Origin: Miltoncostaea sp050250915
GTDB lineage: Bacteria; Actinomycetota; Thermoleophilia; Miltoncostaeales; Miltoncostaeaceae
Direction of reading: 5' to 3'
Length of the DNA stretch: 64,000 bases
Assembly (NCBI GenBank): GCA_050250915.1
Contig: JBFWNT010000002.1
Span: 1-64,000, forward strand
Position numbers and translations under genes: made by a program. How positions within the stretch are numbered: position 1 is the first letter of the stretch; each line of letters starts with the position of its first letter. Under the pieces are notes generated by a model. The model saw only the letters and a program-made list of their open reading frames with translations. It was not told the origin of the DNA and searched no databases. This document shows positions 1-7,842 of this stretch, one piece after another.

Positions 1-248
1 CGCGGCAGCGGCGGTGACGGATCGACACCAAAGCCGCACCAACCACGGCCGACCCCGTGTCGTTGGGGGTGCGAATCATCGTGGGGTGAGGTTCGAATGA
101 ACGTCGACCACCCACCGTCCCCAGCCCCCTCCCGGCGCCTTCCAGCACGCGGCCCGGCCCACGCCGGCGAGGGCTCGGGCCACGACCCCTCCGTCGACCG
201 AGGCGAACCGGCCCCGGGGAACCCCGGGGACCCCGGAACCCCGATCAC
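1..248. other. Gene-free stretch at window start
   Basis: No convincing gene is seen here. Short open frames exist on both strands but lack family features, and the only one of note overlaps the end of the minus-strand gene that follows. The stretch ends in a G+C-rich tandem/palindromic run described separately. It may hold the promoter or 3' end of a gene lying outside the window. Confidence 0.5.
211..244 (-). terminator. Possible terminator: CCCCGGGG tandem palindromes
   Basis: Two and a half copies of a 10-nt unit built on CCCCGGGG lie 5 nt beyond the stop codon of the minus-strand DUF4015 gene. They can fold into a G+C hairpin on either strand. There is no U-run, so calling it a terminator is inference from position and pairing only. 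Confidence 0.35.
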
Positions 249-1940
249 CTACTCCTTCAGGCAGCCGGCCTTGGTGTAGGTGACGTTGGCGTCCCACATG
301 ATCCACTCCTTGACGCCCTCGGCCTCGGCGCCCTTCACCTGGGCGCAGACCTCCTTCGGGCCGTAGTGGACCCTCAGGGAGAAGTCCTGGAGCCATGGGA
401 CGACCCTCGCGCCGGAGCCCTTCACCAGCTCGTTGAAGCGCTTCAGGGACTCCTCGATGATCATCTTCGGCTCGCTCTCGGGGTCGTTGACCCCGTAGAC
501 GCCGGGCCCCCAGTGGCTCGGGTAGATCAGCGGCGCCACGTAGTCCACGTTCCGCGCGATGCGGGGGACGTCCTGGGCCACCTCCTCGGGCCGGAACGCC
601 GCGATGCCGAAGAGGCTCGCCCCCAGGAACGCCCCCGTCGGCTCCAGGGCGTCACGCGACTCGGCCAGGAAGCTCACGATGCTCCCCTGGGCCCCGCCCT
701 TCAGGCCCGGGAAGACCATCGTCTCGATGGGGCCGTCCGGCCGGCGGACGTAGTCGTACAGGATGTCGTCCACCCCGGCCTCGGCGCCCTCGCGCGCGAT
801 GTCGATGTTGTACTTCCGCACCACCGGGTCGGCGAAGTTCGTGAACCCGCCGTATCCGGAGTACGCGTCGCCGGTGGGCGTCTGGATCACCTGCTGCCGG
901 TCGCCGTGGTCCCACGCCCACTTCGCCAGAACCGGGTCGCGGAACGCCACGATGCGCCCGATCACCCGGCCGCCGAGCGAGTGGATCTCCTTCACCGCGT
1001 CGTGGATCTCGTAGCTCGGCTGCACCGCGCCGATCTCGTTCGCCAGCGGCACCTTGCTGTCGTACCCCACGATCCCCGACTCGTCCTTCAGGTCGAGCTC
1101 GATCGTGTTGATCAGCCCCTTGCGGAGCATGTCCAGCACCGGCTCGCGCAGGTAGTCCGTCTGCCACGAGATCGCGGTCATGTGGACCGCGCGGGTCGGG
1201 ACGAGCGGCGTCCGCGTGACCACGGGGATGCTCGTCCGGATCCCCCGCGAGTTCCCCGCCCGGTCCACGGCGCGCACCGACACCAGCCCCGCCGGGGGGC
1301 TCGGGAACGTGACCGACCACGTCCCGTCCGACGCCACCTTCACCGGCGCATCATCGACCGTCACGGTCGACGGCTCGTTCACCCGGCCCGACAGCGTGAC
1401 CGGCGCGCCGCGCACCGCCGGCCGCGTGGGGCCCGTGATCGTGATCGTCGGCCGCGTCCGGTCGACCGTGAACGTCCACGAGCGGTGGACGTCCCACGGC
1501 ACGAACGGCTGGTCGATGGAGAAGTCCAGCGTGTGCGTGCCCTCCTCCAGGTCGCGCGGCCGGAACGTCAGGTCGCCGTCGCCCACGTACGCCTGGTCGA
1601 TGACGTCGCCGCCGTCGTACTCGAGCGTCGCCGTGTCCATCAGGCTCGGCAGGTCCGAGTGGATCCGGAACAGGAGGTCGTCCGTGGCCTTCGCGCCGAG
1701 ATGGGCGTCCTGGGGCGGCCCCGTCGTCGCGATCTGCGGGCCCGCGTCGCGCAGCGCGTAGCCGCTCAGGAAGCCGAAGGCGAGCGCGCCGCCGCCGATG
1801 AGCACCCGCCGCAACCACGGCCGGCGCGGACGCTGCGGCGGCCCCGCCTGCTCGGCGGGCGCCTCGTCCGTGCGGATGGGCGGCAGGTCCTCATCGACGG
1901 CCGGCGCGCGCCGGCGCTCCGGTGGGCGTCGGGTGGCCAT
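249..1940 (-). CDS. Membrane-anchored DUF4015-type putative glycosidase
   Basis: Predicted extracytoplasmic protein of 563 aa. A charged, proline-rich N-terminus is followed by one membrane segment at about residues 43-62 (signal anchor). A middle region of about 160 residues looks like one or two Ig/Big-type beta domains. From about residue 250 to the end it matches the putative glycosyl hydrolase domain PF13200 (TIM-barrel-like), with blocks such as NTIELDLKDESG, GRVIGRIVAFRDP, DDILYDYVRRPDGP and APLIYPSHWGPGVYG. Acidic residues in LDLKDE and LYDYVR are plausible catalytic positions, as known for the family. The substrate is unknown; cell-wall or capsule polysaccharide is inference. The ATG has no Shine-Dalgarno but sits 9 nt after a -10-like hexamer. 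Confidence 0.85.
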   Translation of the reverse strand: MATRRPPERRRAPAVDEDLPPIRTDEAPAEQAGPPQRPRRPWLRRVLIGGGALAFGFLSGYALRDAGPQIATTGPPQDAHLGAKATDDLLFRIHSDLPSLMDTATLEYDGGDVIDQAYVGDGDLTFRPRDLEEGTHTLDFSIDQPFVPWDVHRSWTFTVDRTRPTITITGPTRPAVRGAPVTLSGRVNEPSTVTVDDAPVKVASDGTWSVTFPSPPAGLVSVRAVDRAGNSRGIRTSIPVVTRTPLVPTRAVHMTAISWQTDYLREPVLDMLRKGLINTIELDLKDESGIVGYDSKVPLANEIGAVQPSYEIHDAVKEIHSLGGRVIGRIVAFRDPVLAKWAWDHGDRQQVIQTPTGDAYSGYGGFTNFADPVVRKYNIDIAREGAEAGVDDILYDYVRRPDGPIETMVFPGLKGGAQGSIVSFLAESRDALEPTGAFLGASLFGIAAFRPEEVAQDVPRIARNVDYVAPLIYPSHWGPGVYGVNDPESEPKMIIEESLKRFNELVKGSGARVVPWLQDFSLRVHYGPKEVCAQVKGAEAEGVKEWIMWDANVTYTKAGCLKE

Positions 1941-1949
1941 ATCGGCGGG

Positions 1950-1979
1950 ACGTTACCCGGTCCCGGACGGGGGCCACAA
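1950..1979 (-). promoter_or_regulatory. Promoter of the DUF4015 gene
   Basis: On the minus strand, TTGTGG (1979-1974), an 18-bp spacer and TAACGT (1955-1950) stand 9 nt before the ATG at 1940. The arrangement fits a leaderless or near-leaderless transcript. Confidence 0.5.
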
Positions 1980-2004
1980 CGCGACCGGCAGGCGGGCGGC
2001 GCCC

Positions 2005-3723
2005 CTAGGCGGCGTGCACCTGGTCACGGCCGGCCCGCTTCGCGCTGTACAGCGCCCGGTCGGCCAGCCGCTGCAACTCCTCGGCGTCGCCCGCGGAGGA
2101 CATGTCGCACACCCCCGCCGAGCAGCTGACCCCCTCGACCCCGTCGAGCCGGATCAGGGCGAGCTCCTCGCGGGCGCGCTCCACGGCCCGTACCGCCCCC
2201 GCCGTGTCGATCTGGGGCAGCACCCAGGCGAACTCCTCGCCCCCGATCCGCGCCACCAGCTCGCCGGCGCGGCACGTCCCCAGGAGCCGCCGGCCCACCT
2301 CGGCCAGCACCGCGTCGCCCACCTGGTGGCCCAGGGTGTCGTTGATCGTCTTGAAGTCGTCGAGGTCCATGATCGCCAGGGCCAGCATGTGGTTGTGGCG
2401 GCGTGCCCGCTCCACCTCGCCGTTCAGCCGGGCGGTGAACGCGCGCCGGTTCGCCAGCCCCGTCAGCGGGTCGGTCGCGACCAGGCGGTCCAGCTCGGCC
2501 CGGGTCTCGGCGTTCGACACCGCGATCGTGGCCAGCTCCGCGAACGCCGCCAGGCGCCGCTCGTCGGCGGCGTTGAACGCGAACGGCCGGGCGGAGCCGG
2601 CGGCCAGGGCGCCCCACAGGTGCCCGCGCGTCCACAGCGGCGCGGCGATGCCGCTCCGCAGGCCCGCGTCCAGGACCTCCGAGATCGAGTCGTCGGGCGC
2701 CACCAGCCCGTAGTCGTCCACCCGCTCCGGCTCGCCGGAGCGCGCGGTGCGCCCGGTGGCGGACCCGCCGCTCAGCACCACCACGTCCGGCACCGCGGCG
2801 CCCGGCGCGGCCGGCGGGTGGGCGGCGATCGGCGTGGCCTCGGTGTCGGAGCGGAAGCGGTACACGGCGCTGCCGTCGGCGTCGAGCAGGATCGCCGCCT
2901 CCTGCGCCACCACCCGGCCGATCTCCTCCAGGTCGGCCTCGCGGGCGACCACGGTCGCCACCCGCCGCAGAGCCGCCTGCTCGGCCTCGCGGTTCACGCG
3001 CTCCGTGACGTCGGTGAACGACACCACCACGTGCCCGCGGTCGGCGCCCGGCTCCGGCAGCACCCGGCCGGTGAGCCAGCGGGGCCCGTCGTCCGACGGG
3101 ACGCTGAAGTCGATCGCCAGCCGGTCGCCGCTGGCGAACGCGTCGGCCACCGCCCGCTCCAGGCGCGAGGCCGCGTCGGGCGGCAGCCCCAGCTCGGACA
3201 CCCCGCGGCCGATCAGCGCCGCCGGGTCGCGATCGGTCGCGCGCGCGAGGGCGGTGTTCACGAACACGATCCGCCGGCCGGCGTCGATCAGGGCGATCGG
3301 GTCGGGCGAGTCCTCGACCAGGGCCCGGAACGCCGCGTTGCCGGCGCTGAGCCGCAGCTCCGCGTGCTTGCGCGCGGTGATGTCCGTGGCCAGCAGCTCC
3401 ACCCGCGACGGGCCGCCGGCCGCGCCGGGCCGGGGCACCAGCCGCAGGTGCAGCCACCGCAGCCCCTCGACGGTGGGCATCTCCAGCTCCAGCTGGCGCT
3501 CCTCGCCGGTGGTCACCGCCTCGCGGAGGGCGGTCTCCAGCGGCACGACGACCTCGGGGGGCAGGCCCGCCTCGCGGGCGGTGCGCCCGAGCAGCGCCTC
3601 GGCCGGCAGGCCGACCATGGCGAGGGCGGCGTCGCTGGCCGCCAGGTGGCGCAGCTCGCCGTCGAGCTCCATGACGATGGGCTCGTCGCCTCCGCCCGCC
3701 GCTGTGCCGGTCGATGTCACCAC
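2005..3723 (-). CDS. PAS-PAS-GAF-GGDEF diguanylate cyclase
   Basis: Soluble signalling protein that should make cyclic di-GMP from two GTP. In order it has three PAS/PAS-like segments (about residues 15-115, 125-230 and an adjoining stretch ending near 240), a GAF domain (about 245-390, with LDADGSAVYRF) and a C-terminal GGDEF domain (about 405-565). The active-site signature is GGEEF near residue 490, preceded by DLDDFKTINDTLGH. The product-inhibition site five residues before it reads RAGE and not RxxD, so feedback inhibition may be weak. There is no membrane segment, so the input is probably a cytosolic ligand or redox cue. Two GTG codons are in tandem; the second (3720) is better spaced from the GGAGG ribosome site. 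It follows a long hairpin. Confidence 0.92.
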   Translation of the reverse strand: MVTSTGTAAGGGDEPIVMELDGELRHLAASDAALAMVGLPAEALLGRTAREAGLPPEVVVPLETALREAVTTGEERQLELEMPTVEGLRWLHLRLVPRPGAAGGPSRVELLATDITARKHAELRLSAGNAAFRALVEDSPDPIALIDAGRRIVFVNTALARATDRDPAALIGRGVSELGLPPDAASRLERAVADAFASGDRLAIDFSVPSDDGPRWLTGRVLPEPGADRGHVVVSFTDVTERVNREAEQAALRRVATVVAREADLEEIGRVVAQEAAILLDADGSAVYRFRSDTEATPIAAHPPAAPGAAVPDVVVLSGGSATGRTARSGEPERVDDYGLVAPDDSISEVLDAGLRSGIAAPLWTRGHLWGALAAGSARPFAFNAADERRLAAFAELATIAVSNAETRAELDRLVATDPLTGLANRRAFTARLNGEVERARRHNHMLALAIMDLDDFKTINDTLGHQVGDAVLAEVGRRLLGTCRAGELVARIGGEEFAWVLPQIDTAGAVRAVERAREELALIRLDGVEGVSCSAGVCDMSSAGDAEELQRLADRALYSAKRAGRDQVHAA

Positions 3724-3784
3724 GCCCTCCGGAGCACGGGATCCCCGGACCGCTCATGCCACAGGGGGGTGCCCCGGCGCAAGC

Positions 3785-3825
3785 GCCCGGGAACGGTGGA
3801 TCGGCGGTTCTGGCGGTTCCCGGGC
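3785..3825. terminator. 10-bp stem hairpin between two minus-strand genes
   Basis: GCCCGGGAAC (3785-3794) and GTTCCCGGGC (3816-3825) pair perfectly around a 21-nt loop that holds a direct repeat GGCGGTTC. It begins 15 nt beyond the stop of the 3840-4373 gene and lies upstream of the diguanylate cyclase. It may terminate the former or form part of the latter's leader. No U-tract follows. Confidence 0.5.
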
Positions 3826-3839
3826 AGTTGCCGCGGGGC

Positions 3840-4373
3840 CTAGAAGGTCTCGTCGTCGGGGGAGCGGACCCGGTCGGGGTGGTCGAGGCTGTCCATCTGG
3901 AATCCCCGCCAGAGCGATCCCGAGCCGCCCCCGCCGAGGCCGCCGAACCACCGCCACCCGAGGGTCAGCACCACGTCACCCAGCGCCACGGGGGCGCGGA
4001 CCACGATGGAGTAGAGCGCCCACCAGAAGGGGGAGAAGCTCTCCGGCCGCACCTTCCCGCCCCGGCGGGCCGGCTCCATCACCACGTAGGTGCTGCCCGG
4101 CTGCCCCTGCACGTCAACCGTGGGGTGGACCTGCTTGGAGAAGTGGCGCTCCAGCGTCTCGCCGCGGGCGTAGGCGCGCCCGAACCGGAAGCTCATGAGC
4201 ACGCCGAAGACCAGCAGCACCAGCGACCACATGTGCCACACGAGCGTGACCCCGCCCCACGTGGCGACCCACAGGAGGAAGAAGAAGGCCACCAGCCCCA
4301 CACACCACGCGCCCCACCGCCACAGCGGGTCCTTCAGCTCCGGACCGAACGGCAGGGCCCGCCCGCGGTTCAC
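3840..4373 (-). CDS. Conserved membrane protein, 177 aa
   Basis: Small integral membrane protein of unknown function. Two adjacent hydrophobic helices (about residues 21-41 and 46-62) are followed by a soluble region containing RPESFSPFWWALYSIVVRAP, with a further hydrophobic stretch of moderate strength, and a polar glycine-rich C-terminus. I do not recognise a named family. Its GTG start overlaps the stop of the preceding 57-aa gene as GTGA (4370-4373), so the two are translationally coupled and probably work together. Confidence 0.7.
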   Translation of the reverse strand: MNRGRALPFGPELKDPLWRWGAWCVGLVAFFFLLWVATWGGVTLVWHMWSLVLLVFGVLMSFRFGRAYARGETLERHFSKQVHPTVDVQGQPGSTYVVMEPARRGGKVRPESFSPFWWALYSIVVRAPVALGDVVLTLGWRWFGGLGGGGSGSLWRGFQMDSLDHPDRVRSPDDETF

Positions 4374-4543
4374 GGCTTCGCTGTCGTGATGGTGGTGCTC
4401 TCGTTGGAGTTGAAGCTGATCCCCCCGGAGTCACCGGTCACGCAGCCCACGCCGCGCAGGCACATCGAGCCCGCGAACGCGCCGCTGGAGAACAGGATCC
4501 CGAAGATGACGATGACGCCGATCACGACGAACAGGGCTTTCAT
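4370..4543 (-). CDS. Small membrane/secreted protein, 57 aa
   Basis: A 57-residue protein: one strongly hydrophobic helix from residue 2 to about 24 (signal or anchor), then two cysteines (CLRGVGC) and a polar serine/threonine-rich tail. A longer in-frame extension exists upstream, but the ATG at 4543 follows a purine-rich GGAGGCGAAAAGG stretch and gives a proper hydrophobic N-terminus. It is the first gene of a two-gene operon with the 177-aa membrane protein. No function can be assigned; the cysteine pair could form a disulfide outside the membrane (inference). Confidence 0.65.
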   Translation of the reverse strand: MKALFVVIGVIVIFGILFSSGAFAGSMCLRGVGCVTGDSGGISFNSNESTTITTAKP

Positions 4544-4697
4544 GGTGGTCGCCTTTTCGCCTCCGCCGACCCGAGTCCTTCGCCCGGGGCCCGACCTTGT
4601 CACGCGCACCCGCGCACGGCGTCCCGCGGCAGGGGCCGCGTGACGGCCCGCAGCAGATAGGTTCGCCAGGATCACGCCGATTCCCCGGAGGCCGCCT
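4544..4697. promoter_or_regulatory. Divergent intergenic region
   Basis: This 154-bp spacer separates the minus-strand small membrane genes from the plus-strand oxidoreductase. It holds a hairpin CGCGGC-AGGG-GCCGCG at 4625-4640 and, for the plus strand, a -10-like TAGGTT at 4658-4663. No convincing -35 was found for either direction. Confidence 0.4.
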
Positions 4698-5723
4698 GTG
4701 ACACCGCCGATCCGCGTCGCGATCGTGGGCTACGGGCTCGCGGGGCGCGTCTTCCACGCGCCGCTCGTCGCGGCCGAGCCGGACATGGAGGTCGCCGCGG
4801 TCGTGACCGGCGACCCGGACCGCGGGGCCGCCGCCGCGGCCGACCACCCCGGCGCCCGTGTGCTGGCGTCGGCCGAGGCGCTCTGGGACGACCCCTCCGC
4901 CGTCGACCTGGTCGTGGTGGCGGCCGCCAACCGGGCGCACGTCCCGCTGGCCCGCGCCGCGATCGGGGCGGGCCTGCCCGTGGTGGTCGACAAGCCCCTG
5001 GCTCCCGACGCGGCGGCGGCCCGCGCGCTGGCCGACCAGGCGGAGGCCGCCGGCGTGATGCTCACCGTGTTCCAGAACCGGCGCTGGGACGCCGACCTGC
5101 TCACCGCCCGGCGCCTGCTGGAGGAGGGGGCCGTCGGCGCGCCGGTCCGGTTCCTGTCGCGCTTCGACCGCTGGCGCCCGGCGGTGAACCGCGACGCCTG
5201 GCGGGAGCGCCCCGACCCCGATGACGCCGGCGGCCTGCTGATGGACCTCGGCAGCCACCTCATCGACCAGGCGATCGTGCTGTTCGGCCCGCCGGTCGAG
5301 GTGCACGGCGAGGTGGCGCGCCGCCGCCCCGGGGCCCAGGTGGACGACGACGTCGACATCTCCATCCTCCACGCGTCGGGCGTGCGCAGCCACCTGGGCG
5401 CGACCATGCTCGCCGCGCTGCCCGGGCCGCGGATGCGCCTGACCGGGCTGGCCGGGGAGTGGGAGGTCCACGGGCTCGATCCGCAGGAGGCCGCGCTGCG
5501 CGACGGGGCGCGCCCCGGCGACCCCGGGTTCGGCGAGGTGCCCGAGCCGGGGTGGGGCGTGATCGCCGGCGGCGGCGCGCCCCGGCCGGTGCCCAGCGCG
5601 CGCGGCGACTGGCCCGCGTTCTACGCCGGGGTGGCCCGCGCGATGCGGGATGGCGGGCCTGCGCCGGTCGATCCCCGCGATGCTGTTCGCGTCCTCGAGG
5701 TCATCGACGCCATCCGGGCGTGA
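4698..5723 (+). CDS. Gfo/Idh/MocA family oxidoreductase
   Basis: NAD(P)-dependent oxidoreductase of 341 aa, the usual size for the family, which acts on sugars, inositols and related alcohols. The N-terminal Rossmann fold begins with VAIVGYGLAGRVFHAP (G-x-G-x-x-G/A type). The cofactor-binding EKP motif appears as VVDKPLAPD. The C-terminal alpha/beta domain has DLGSHLIDQA, the typical GxHxxD substrate and catalytic block. It starts with GTG just after a purine-rich stretch. It sits directly upstream of a xylose-type ABC transporter, so a role in sugar or polyol oxidation is plausible; the substrate cannot be read from the sequence. Confidence 0.85.
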   Translation: MTPPIRVAIVGYGLAGRVFHAPLVAAEPDMEVAAVVTGDPDRGAAAAADHPGARVLASAEALWDDPSAVDLVVVAAANRAHVPLARAAIGAGLPVVVDKPLAPDAAAARALADQAEAAGVMLTVFQNRRWDADLLTARRLLEEGAVGAPVRFLSRFDRWRPAVNRDAWRERPDPDDAGGLLMDLGSHLIDQAIVLFGPPVEVHGEVARRRPGAQVDDDVDISILHASGVRSHLGATMLAALPGPRMRLTGLAGEWEVHGLDPQEAALRDGARPGDPGFGEVPEPGWGVIAGGGAPRPVPSARGDWPAFYAGVARAMRDGGPAPVDPRDAVRVLEVIDAIRA

Positions 5724-5734
5724 CCATGAGGGTA

Positions 5735-5763
5735 GTGACATCGTGATGATCGTTGCATAGTCT
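5735..5763 (+). promoter_or_regulatory. Promoter of the sugar ABC operon
   Basis: GTGACA (5735-5740), a 17-bp spacer and TAGTCT (5758-5763) form a good sigma-70-type promoter about 75 nt ahead of the substrate-binding protein gene. A short inverted CATC-GT-GATG within the spacer could be part of an operator. Confidence 0.55.
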
Positions 5764-5771
5764 GGCGCGGT

Positions 5772-5792
5772 CGGACGGCGAGAGGCCGTCCG
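5772..5792 (+). other. 5' leader hairpin of the sugar ABC operon
   Basis: CGGACGGC and GCCGTCCG pair perfectly around the 5-nt loop GAGAG. It lies just after the predicted transcription start and 45 nt before the TTG start codon. It may stabilise the mRNA or control expression. No known riboswitch motif is recognised. Confidence 0.45.
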
Positions 5793-5837
5793 CCATTCCG
5801 GATCAGGGCCTGAACGGCCCGTCGAAAGGGGCGCAAG

Positions 5838-6962
5838 TTGAGAGTACGGAGCAAGGGGGGCGCCATCGCGGCCATCGCGGCCGCGGGCGTGCTCGCGCTC
5901 GGTCTGAGCGCATGTGGCGGTGACGACGACGACAGCGGCGCGGCGGCGGACACCGCCGGCGGCGCGAGCAGCGCGGGCGGCAAGATCGCCCTGCTGCTCC
6001 CGGAGACGCAGAACGCGCGCTACGAGACCAAGGACAAGCCGCTGTTCGAGGCCAAGGTCAAGGCGCTGTGCCCGAACTGTGAGGTGATCTACTCCAACGC
6101 CGACCAGGACGCCGCGAAGCAGCAGCAGCAGGCCGAGGCCGCCATCACCAATGGCGCCAAGGTGCTCGTGCTCGACGCGGTCGACGCCGGCGCGGCGCAG
6201 TCCGTGGTGAGCCAGGCCGACGCCAAGGGCATCCCGGTCATCGCGTACGACCGCCAGCTGCTCGGCAAGGGCATCGACTACTACAACTCGTACGACAACG
6301 CGAAGGTCGGCGAGTTGCAGGCGCAGGCCCTCGTCGACAAGCTGAAGGCCGACGGGAAGACCAGCGGGACGATCGTGATGATCAACGGCGCCCCGACGGA
6401 CAACAACGCCAAGCTGTTCAAGCAGGGCGCGCACAAGGTCCTCGACGCCAGCGGCTACAAGATCGGCGCCGAGTACGACACGCCCAACTGGACCCCCTCC
6501 GAGGCGCAGAAGGAGATGGACCAGGCGATCAGCAAGCTCGGCAAGAACGGCTTCATCGGCGTCTACGCCGCCAACGACGGCACCGGCGGTGGCGCCATCG
6601 CCGCGCTGAAGGCCGCCGGCATCGACCCCTCGACCATCCCGGTCACGGGTCAGGACGCCGAGCTGGCCGCGATCCAGCGGATCCTCGCCGGCGAGCAGTT
6701 CATGACGGTCTACAAGGCCATCAAGCCGCAGGCCGAGGACGCCGCGACCGCCGCCGTGAACCTGCTGAACGGGCAGCCCCTCGGGCTCGACACCACGCCC
6801 GTCAACAACGGCACCGAGGACGTCCCCAGCTCCATCTACAACCCGGTCTCCGTGACGAAGGACAACGTCAAGGACACGATCGTCGCCGACGGCTTCTGGC
6901 CCGTGAGCGAGATCTGCACCGGCCCGTACGCGGCGGCCTGCACCGCCGCCGGGATCCAGTAG
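5838..6962 (+). CDS. xylF: Sugar ABC transporter substrate-binding lipoprotein (XylF-like)
   Basis: Extracytoplasmic sugar-binding lipoprotein, 374 aa. The signal peptide ends in a lipobox LSAC with the lipidated cysteine at residue 26, followed by an acidic and alanine/glycine-rich linker. The mature part is a periplasmic-binding-protein type 1 fold of the xylose/ribose group: KIALLLPETQNARYE, VLDAVDAGAAQSVVSQA, VIAYDRQL, TGQDAELAAIQRILAGEQ and MTVYKAIKPQAE, all close in layout to E. coli XylF. It starts with TTG after a GAAAGGGG ribosome site. It is the first gene of a binding protein-ATPase-permease operon. Xylose is the likeliest ligand by resemblance, but another pentose or hexose is possible. 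Confidence 0.88.
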   Translation: MRVRSKGGAIAAIAAAGVLALGLSACGGDDDDSGAAADTAGGASSAGGKIALLLPETQNARYETKDKPLFEAKVKALCPNCEVIYSNADQDAAKQQQQAEAAITNGAKVLVLDAVDAGAAQSVVSQADAKGIPVIAYDRQLLGKGIDYYNSYDNAKVGELQAQALVDKLKADGKTSGTIVMINGAPTDNNAKLFKQGAHKVLDASGYKIGAEYDTPNWTPSEAQKEMDQAISKLGKNGFIGVYAANDGTGGGAIAALKAAGIDPSTIPVTGQDAELAAIQRILAGEQFMTVYKAIKPQAEDAATAAVNLLNGQPLGLDTTPVNNGTEDVPSSIYNPVSVTKDNVKDTIVADGFWPVSEICTGPYAAACTAAGIQ

Positions 6963-7035
6963 CAGCAGCACCCGTGGACGGTGCCGGGCGGGGGAGACCC
7001 CGCCCGGCTCCGACTGCCCGAAAGGACCGATGTCG

Positions 7036-7842
7036 ATGAGCGACGCTCCCGTTCTGGAGCTGAAGGGCGTGAACAAGCGGTTCGGCGCCGTGCAGGCGCT
7101 GACCGACGTGGATTTCCGGGTCGACGCCGGAGAGGTCGTCGCCCTGGTGGGCGACAACGGGGCGGGTAAGTCGACCCTCATCAAGACGATCTCCGGCGTG
7201 GGGCTCGCCGACAGCGGCGAGTTCCTGTTCCAGGGCCAGCCGGCCCACATCTCCGGCCCGCAGGACGCCACCCACCTGGGGATCGCGACCGTGTACCAGG
7301 ACCTCGCCCTGGCGGACAACCTGGACGTGGCCGGAAACCTCTACCTGGGGCGCGAGAGCTACCTGCCCGGCGGGTTCTTCAGGAAGCTCCGGCTGCTGAA
7401 CGACACCGGCATGGAGAAGCAGTCGATGGAGCTCATCCAGTCGCTGTCGTCGCGCATCCCGAGCGTGACGACGCCGGTGGCGTCCCTCTCCGGTGGACAG
7501 CGGCAGATCGTCGCGATCGCGCGGTCGCTGCTGGGCGAGCCGAAGTTGGTGATGCTCGACGAGCCGACCGCCGCACTCGGCGTCGCGCAGACCCGTCAGG
7601 TCCTCGACCTGATCCTGCGCCTCAAGGAGCGCGGCCTGGCGGTGATCGTCATCAGCCACAACCTGGCCGACATCTTCGAGGTCGCCGACCGCATCGTGGT
7701 GCTCTTCCTCGGCCGCAACGCCGGGGACTACGTGCGGACCGCGACCACGCGCGAGGAGGTCGTCCGCGCCATCACCAGCGGGCCGGGCATCCCGGCCGGC
7801 GTGGGCGGCGGCGGCGACGACGAGCCGGCGGTGACGCTGTGA
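7036..7842 (+). CDS. xylG: Sugar ABC transporter ATP-binding protein (XylG-like)
   Basis: Energises sugar uptake by the neighbouring permease. A single ABC domain (268 aa) shows Walker A GDNGAGKST, Q-loop TVYQDLALADN, signature LSGGQRQ, Walker B LVMLDEPTAALG and the switch histidine in VIVISHNLAD. E. coli XylG has two ABC domains in one chain; here there is only one, so the protein probably works as a homodimer, as is common in actinobacteria. Two ATG codons stand at 7030 and 7036. The AAAGGA site ends 9 nt before the second and only 3 nt before the first, so 7036 is preferred. The stop overlaps the permease start. Confidence 0.88.
   Translation: MSDAPVLELKGVNKRFGAVQALTDVDFRVDAGEVVALVGDNGAGKSTLIKTISGVGLADSGEFLFQGQPAHISGPQDATHLGIATVYQDLALADNLDVAGNLYLGRESYLPGGFFRKLRLLNDTGMEKQSMELIQSLSSRIPSVTTPVASLSGGQRQIVAIARSLLGEPKLVMLDEPTAALGVAQTRQVLDLILRLKERGLAVIVISHNLADIFEVADRIVVLFLGRNAGDYVRTATTREEVVRAITSGPGIPAGVGGGGDDEPAVTL

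Noticed and set aside
85..110. GGTTCGAAT, resembling a tRNA T-arm
   Set aside because: No matching stem (GGTTCGAATCC) and no acceptor, D or anticodon arm around it.
3724..3839. Cyclic di-GMP riboswitch upstream of the diguanylate cyclase
   Set aside because: Only a simple long hairpin is present; the conserved core of class I or II riboswitches is not seen.
1798..3843. Long plus-strand open frame of about 680 codons opposite the diguanylate cyclase
   Set aside because: Its product is Arg/Gly/Pro-rich without any domain, and it lies antisense to a gene with clear motifs. Such frames are expected in very G+C-rich DNA where stop codons are rare. Similar antisense frames over 33757-37773, 42555-46172 and 8808-11585 were dropped for the same reason.
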